Below, piece after piece: positions 5,249 to 5,527 of a stretch of DNA of 5,527 nucleotides; positions within the stretch are counted from its first letter, which is position 1; each line of letters begins with the position of its first letter. Origin of the DNA: Treponema sp. (GTDB lineage: Bacteria > Spirochaetota > Spirochaetia > Treponematales > Breznakiellaceae); contig JAISEB010000245.1 of NCBI GenBank assembly GCA_031264395.1, forward strand, positions 1-5,527, read 5' to 3'. The position numbers and the translations under genes were made by a program. The notes beneath the pieces are model-generated. The model saw nothing but the letters and a program-made list of their open reading frames with translations. It did no database searches and was not told the origin of the DNA.

Positions 5249-5527
5249 ACTACCTCGTATGCCCCCATGTCCACTGTGCCGTTCAAGCGCGGATTACCGT
5301 CGAGGTCGGTACTAATCCCGGAAAGGTCGGGTGTCTGCGCCGGGTTGTAAAAGCTGTTACTGCCCTTGTTGATAACGGGACTGCCTGCCTGTAAACGGTA
5401 GTTGCCCGCTGTAGACGGCGCGGATGCGGGAAGCCTGGGGTCCACAAACTTGGGAGCATTCCCGGCAAATGTACCATCCAGGTTGCCCCCGCCATCCTGT
5501 GTACCGGAAGGATTCAGCCCTTCAACC
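5242..5527 (-). CDS. C-terminal part of a secreted parallel beta-helix / choice-of-anchor Q-type protein (5' truncated by window edge)
   Basis: The frame is open from the window edge to a TAA at 5244-5242, giving 94 complete codons. An internal GTG at 5445 is not a start, because the homologous pattern continues upstream of it. The visible end carries the hallmark ending of many surface beta-helix proteins: GNAPKFVDPRLP, GNYRLQAGSPVINKGSN, then DLDGNPRLNGTVDMGAYEV, one residue before the terminal VP. In the family this segment caps a right-handed beta-helix of repeated polymorphic-outer-membrane or pectate-lyase-like turns, exported to the cell surface or outside. A Gly/Asn/Asp-rich piece upstream (5485-5527) fits the last helix turns. 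No anchor, sorting motif or membrane helix follows, so the protein ends at the cap. The ligand or substrate cannot be judged from this fragment. Confidence 0.8.
   Translation of the reverse strand, partial: VEGLNPSGTQDGGGNLDGTFAGNAPKFVDPRLPASAPSTAGNYRLQAGSPVINKGSNSFYNPAQTPDLSGISTDLDGNPRLNGTVDMGAYEVVP

Overview
The window is a compact, GC-rich bacterial segment. It most resembles a host-associated spirochaete of the Treponema type, such as the termite-gut lineages. That is an inference from three things: a large TPR protein next to a family 1 solute-binding protein, the C-terminal end of a parallel beta-helix/'choice-of-anchor' type surface protein, and intergenic words of the 'CCACGGACA' kind. 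There is no rRNA, tRNA, CRISPR array, transposase or phage gene. No gene could be given a standard symbol.

Layout from left to right. Bases 1-139 are non-coding and hold a nested inverted-repeat element. Bases 140-3124 (minus) encode a 994-residue protein with, in order, a concanavalin/LamG-like beta-sandwich region, a long TPR solenoid, a module with eight cysteines in four CxxC pairs (zinc-ribbon/treble-clef style) and a Pro/Ala/Asp/Thr tail of degenerate repeats. After a gap of only 42 bases, a divergent plus-strand gene (3167-4384) encodes a solute-binding protein of the ABC sugar type. It has an N-terminal membrane anchor where a lipobox would be expected. Bases 4385-4498 are a purine-rich, low-complexity spacer. 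Bases 4499-5065 (minus) encode a 188-residue protein with a very good ribosome binding site and motifs that recall the uracil-DNA-glycosylase-like fold. Bases 5066-5241 are non-coding and highly structured: GC-rich palindromes in the leader of the 188-residue gene, then two hairpins behind the gene at the right edge. Bases 5242-5527 (minus) are the 3' end of a gene for a secreted beta-helix protein that continues beyond the window.

No single operon is visible. The first two genes are divergent and may share a control region, the second and third are convergent, and the last two are collinear on the minus strand but separated by terminator-like hairpins. The solute-binding protein and the TPR/lectin-like protein could both deal with carbohydrate, but nothing in the sequence proves a functional link. 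No complete new system is evident. The points most worth a second look are the domain architecture of the 994-residue protein, the anchored binding protein without permeases nearby, the divergent UDG-like protein and the structured intergenic repeats.
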